Shown here in pieces: positions 62,367-64,000 of a stretch of 64,000 nucleotides of DNA. The notes under the pieces were generated by a model that made no database searches, was not told the DNA's origin, and saw only the letters and a program-made list of their open reading frames with translations. Every line of letters begins with the position of its first letter. Within the stretch, counting starts at the first letter, position 1. A program made the translations under genes and the position numbers. The DNA lies in the NCBI GenBank assembly GCA_022661535.1, contig JAKULF010000008.1, positions 2,046,001-2,110,000 on the forward strand. The letters run 5' to 3'. Source of the DNA: Eutypa lata. Its lineage: Eukaryota; Ascomycota; Sordariomycetes; Xylariales; Diatrypaceae.

Positions 62367-63458
62367 ATGGCGGACCAAGAACATGAACAAGAACAGTCCT
62401 CCTCCAGCAGCAGCAGCAGCAGCAGCAATCCAGACAGCATCGCCATCACCCTCACCCACCACAGCCAACAGCACACCTTCCACTTCGACCCAGAAGCAAC
62501 CATCACCGACCTAACCAACAAGATCGAAGAGGCGCTCTTCATCCCGACGGCGAACCAGAAATTCCTCGTACCGAAGCTCGGCCTCCTGAAGGCGCCCCTC
62601 CCCAACCCCGCCCTCCGCCTCGCCGACAACCTAACCAGCAAGAAGATCACGCTGATGGGCACATCGAGCGCGGAGATCGAATCGCTGCACACGGCCTCCA
62701 AGGAAGCGTCAGCGCGCGCCTCGCGCCTCACAGCCGCGCGACAGCGCAGCGCGCCCAGGGCGTGGTCGCGGCAACAGCAGCAGCGGGGGAAGCAGGAGGA
62801 CGCCACATACACGTTCATGACGCTGCGGCCGCTCGCGCACCTCCCGAACCCGGGGCGCTCGCTCGCGTTCCTGGAGAGGCTGAAGAACGACCCGGGGATC
62901 CGCGCCGCGATGCGGGCGCACAAGTTCGGCGTCGGCCTGCTGACCGAGATGGACCCCCTGTCCTACACGGAGTCGTCGCACGAGGGCACGACGCGCATCC
63001 TGGGCCTGAACCGGAACCGAGGCGAGGTCATCGAGCTGCGCCTGCGCACCGACGCCTACGATGGGTACCGCGATTACAAGACCATTCGCAGGACGCTGTG
63101 CCACGAGCTTGCGCACAATGTGCACGGGCCCCATGATCGCGACTTCTGGGACCTGTGCCATCAGATTGAGCGCGAGGTCGATAGGGGCGATTGGAAGAGG
63201 GGCGGTCATGCTGTTGGTGGCGAGGCTGCTGAGTACTATGAGCCGGTTGGCACGAGCGAGGAGGTCGCGTATGACCATGGGGGCTGGACAGGTGGTGAGT
63301 TCGTCCTTGGTGGGAGTAGTGGCAGTAGTAGTGGTGGTGGTGGTGCCCTAAACAGGCGCGAGATCATCGCTAGGGCTGCCGAGGAGCGGATCAAGAAGTT
63401 GGCGAATGCGCAGCAGAAGCAGAACGAATCCTCTGATGGCGATGGCTCATCGGCGTGA
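62367..63458 (+). CDS. Ubiquitin-like/WLM-domain metalloprotease
   Basis: A single exon of 363 aa starts at MADQEHEQEQ, the first true ATG (a GTG-started extension is ignored). A Ser run (residues about 11-20) is followed by a ubiquitin-like fold (about 25-95: SIAITLTHHSQQHTFHFDPEATITDLTNKIEE). The WLM domain (about 145-310) has the zinc site HELAHNVHGPH with His246, His250 and His256 and catalytic Glu247; the WSS1 match continues in DRDFWDLCHQIEREV. The WLM family includes Wss1, a DNA-protein crosslink protease, and ubiquitin-fused forms such as the fission yeast WLM protein. No SHP or SIM motif typical of Wss1 is obvious, so this is the ubiquitin-like subclass with uncertain substrate. The C-terminus is Gly/Ser-rich then charged. 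Confidence 0.9.
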   Translation: MADQEHEQEQSSSSSSSSSSNPDSIAITLTHHSQQHTFHFDPEATITDLTNKIEEALFIPTANQKFLVPKLGLLKAPLPNPALRLADNLTSKKITLMGTSSAEIESLHTASKEASARASRLTAARQRSAPRAWSRQQQQRGKQEDATYTFMTLRPLAHLPNPGRSLAFLERLKNDPGIRAAMRAHKFGVGLLTEMDPLSYTESSHEGTTRILGLNRNRGEVIELRLRTDAYDGYRDYKTIRRTLCHELAHNVHGPHDRDFWDLCHQIEREVDRGDWKRGGHAVGGEAAEYYEPVGTSEEVAYDHGGWTGGEFVLGGSSGSSSGGGGALNRREIIARAAEERIKKLANAQQKQNESSDGDGSSA

Positions 63459-63756
63459 TGAGAAGCTTCTATGTTCTTTTTATTGGAAGGGTTTGCTGGG
63501 AAGTTATGATACGACATGACTATATAGGAGTTCATTGGGAATTGCATAGCGGTGGCATTTTGTTTGGTACGGGACCTGGCAATGGGGCATTAGCGAGATT
63601 TGGTACTATCCCCAGGGTGAGATTTGAGCGTTTGGTATGTTGTATTAAGAGAGGAATTTGTGGTGGGCTGTTTGGTTGGACTGTAACTAGGTAGCTATCG
63701 AGCATAATTGTGTGAATTTATCTGTTGACACTTGACGGCGTCCTCTTCCACGTGAT

Positions 63757-64000
63757 TTAAGATTCTTCTTCTTCTTCTTCTTCTTCTTGGTCCAACTTAT
63801 ATTTCACACAGCTTCGTCCTGGGTGAGCTTCCAGATACTGGAAGGAGTTAGATCTGGAAGGAAGTCTTATACATGAACCGTCAATGATTTGTCAGTACTG
63901 TAGGATAGCCACTGCCCAGGGTCACCTGTATGGCGTATAGTTTTCTATCACTGGCATCGATCATATATATTGATCGTATCTTGTCTAGTACACCCCATAG
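63757..64000 (-). CDS. Partial gene cut by right edge, poly-Glu C-terminus
   Basis: A minus-strand terminal exon from 63837 to the TAA at 63759-63757 reads YLEAHPGRSCVKYKLDQ followed by eight Glu and Ser. A CTAAC branch-like site and CAG acceptor precede it, and an open frame runs from the edge to a donor at 63899 or 63926 (IRSIYMIDASDRKLYAIQ). Either donor keeps the frame. The family is not recognised and the rest lies outside the window. The GAA repeat is a microsatellite within the coding sequence. Confidence 0.35.

Noticed and set aside
62709..63278. 189-codon minus-strand frame opposite the WLM gene
   Set aside because: It is the antisense shadow of a GC-rich coding exon.

Overview
The window is nuclear DNA of a filamentous ascomycete (Pezizomycotina, most likely a Sordariomycete). 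The evidence is short 50-150 bp GT..AG introns with CTAAC-like branch sites, UTR-rich spacing of 0.3-3 kb between genes, a HET-domain gene, fungal forms of housekeeping proteins, and a recurring TACCTAGGTA-type palindrome in intergenic DNA. Most genes are interrupted by introns, so I rebuilt the coding regions by joining exons in frame; every splice junction quoted keeps the reading frame, but none is supported here by transcript data.

Layout, left to right. Positions 1-7919 form a dense housekeeping block: the 5' part of a mitochondrial PPR-like protein (minus, cut by the left edge), a CZIB/DUF866 zinc-binding protein, the spliceosomal protein SmF, the arginine methyltransferase PRMT5 (minus, tail to tail with SmF) and prefoldin subunit 4. 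From 7920 to 21176 is a 13.3 kb gene desert in which I can support only one gene, a small two-exon protein with four N-terminal cysteines at 14482-14887. A secreted amidase-family enzyme (minus) and a small basic AT-hook protein follow. Then come the DEAH helicase Prp43 (minus) and a very large KDM4-type JmjN/JmjC histone demethylase (minus, 1731 aa). A 3.4 kb spacer leads to a class I glutamine-amidotransferase-like protein with a changed catalytic motif, a HET-domain protein and a Pof1-like NMN adenylyltransferase (minus). The last third holds APC10/Doc1 (minus), an M1 aminopeptidase with two possible starts, a 2EXR-like protein, the kinetochore histone-fold protein CENP-W, a Yag7-like coiled-coil protein with a GRG-rich tail, the HDEL receptor Erd2 (minus) and a ubiquitin-like/WLM metalloprotease. 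The right edge cuts a probable minus-strand gene ending in a poly-glutamate tail.

Functional themes: RNA splicing (SmF, Prp43, and PRMT5, which methylates other Sm proteins), chromosome and cell-cycle biology (KDM4, CENP-W, APC10), protein folding and turnover (prefoldin, aminopeptidase, WLM protease, Erd2). I see no operon, secondary-metabolite cluster, tRNA, rRNA, CRISPR array or intact transposon. The least explained parts are the gene desert with its hidden small gene, the non-canonical motifs in the amidotransferase and HET proteins, and the SmF/PRMT5 tail-to-tail pair.
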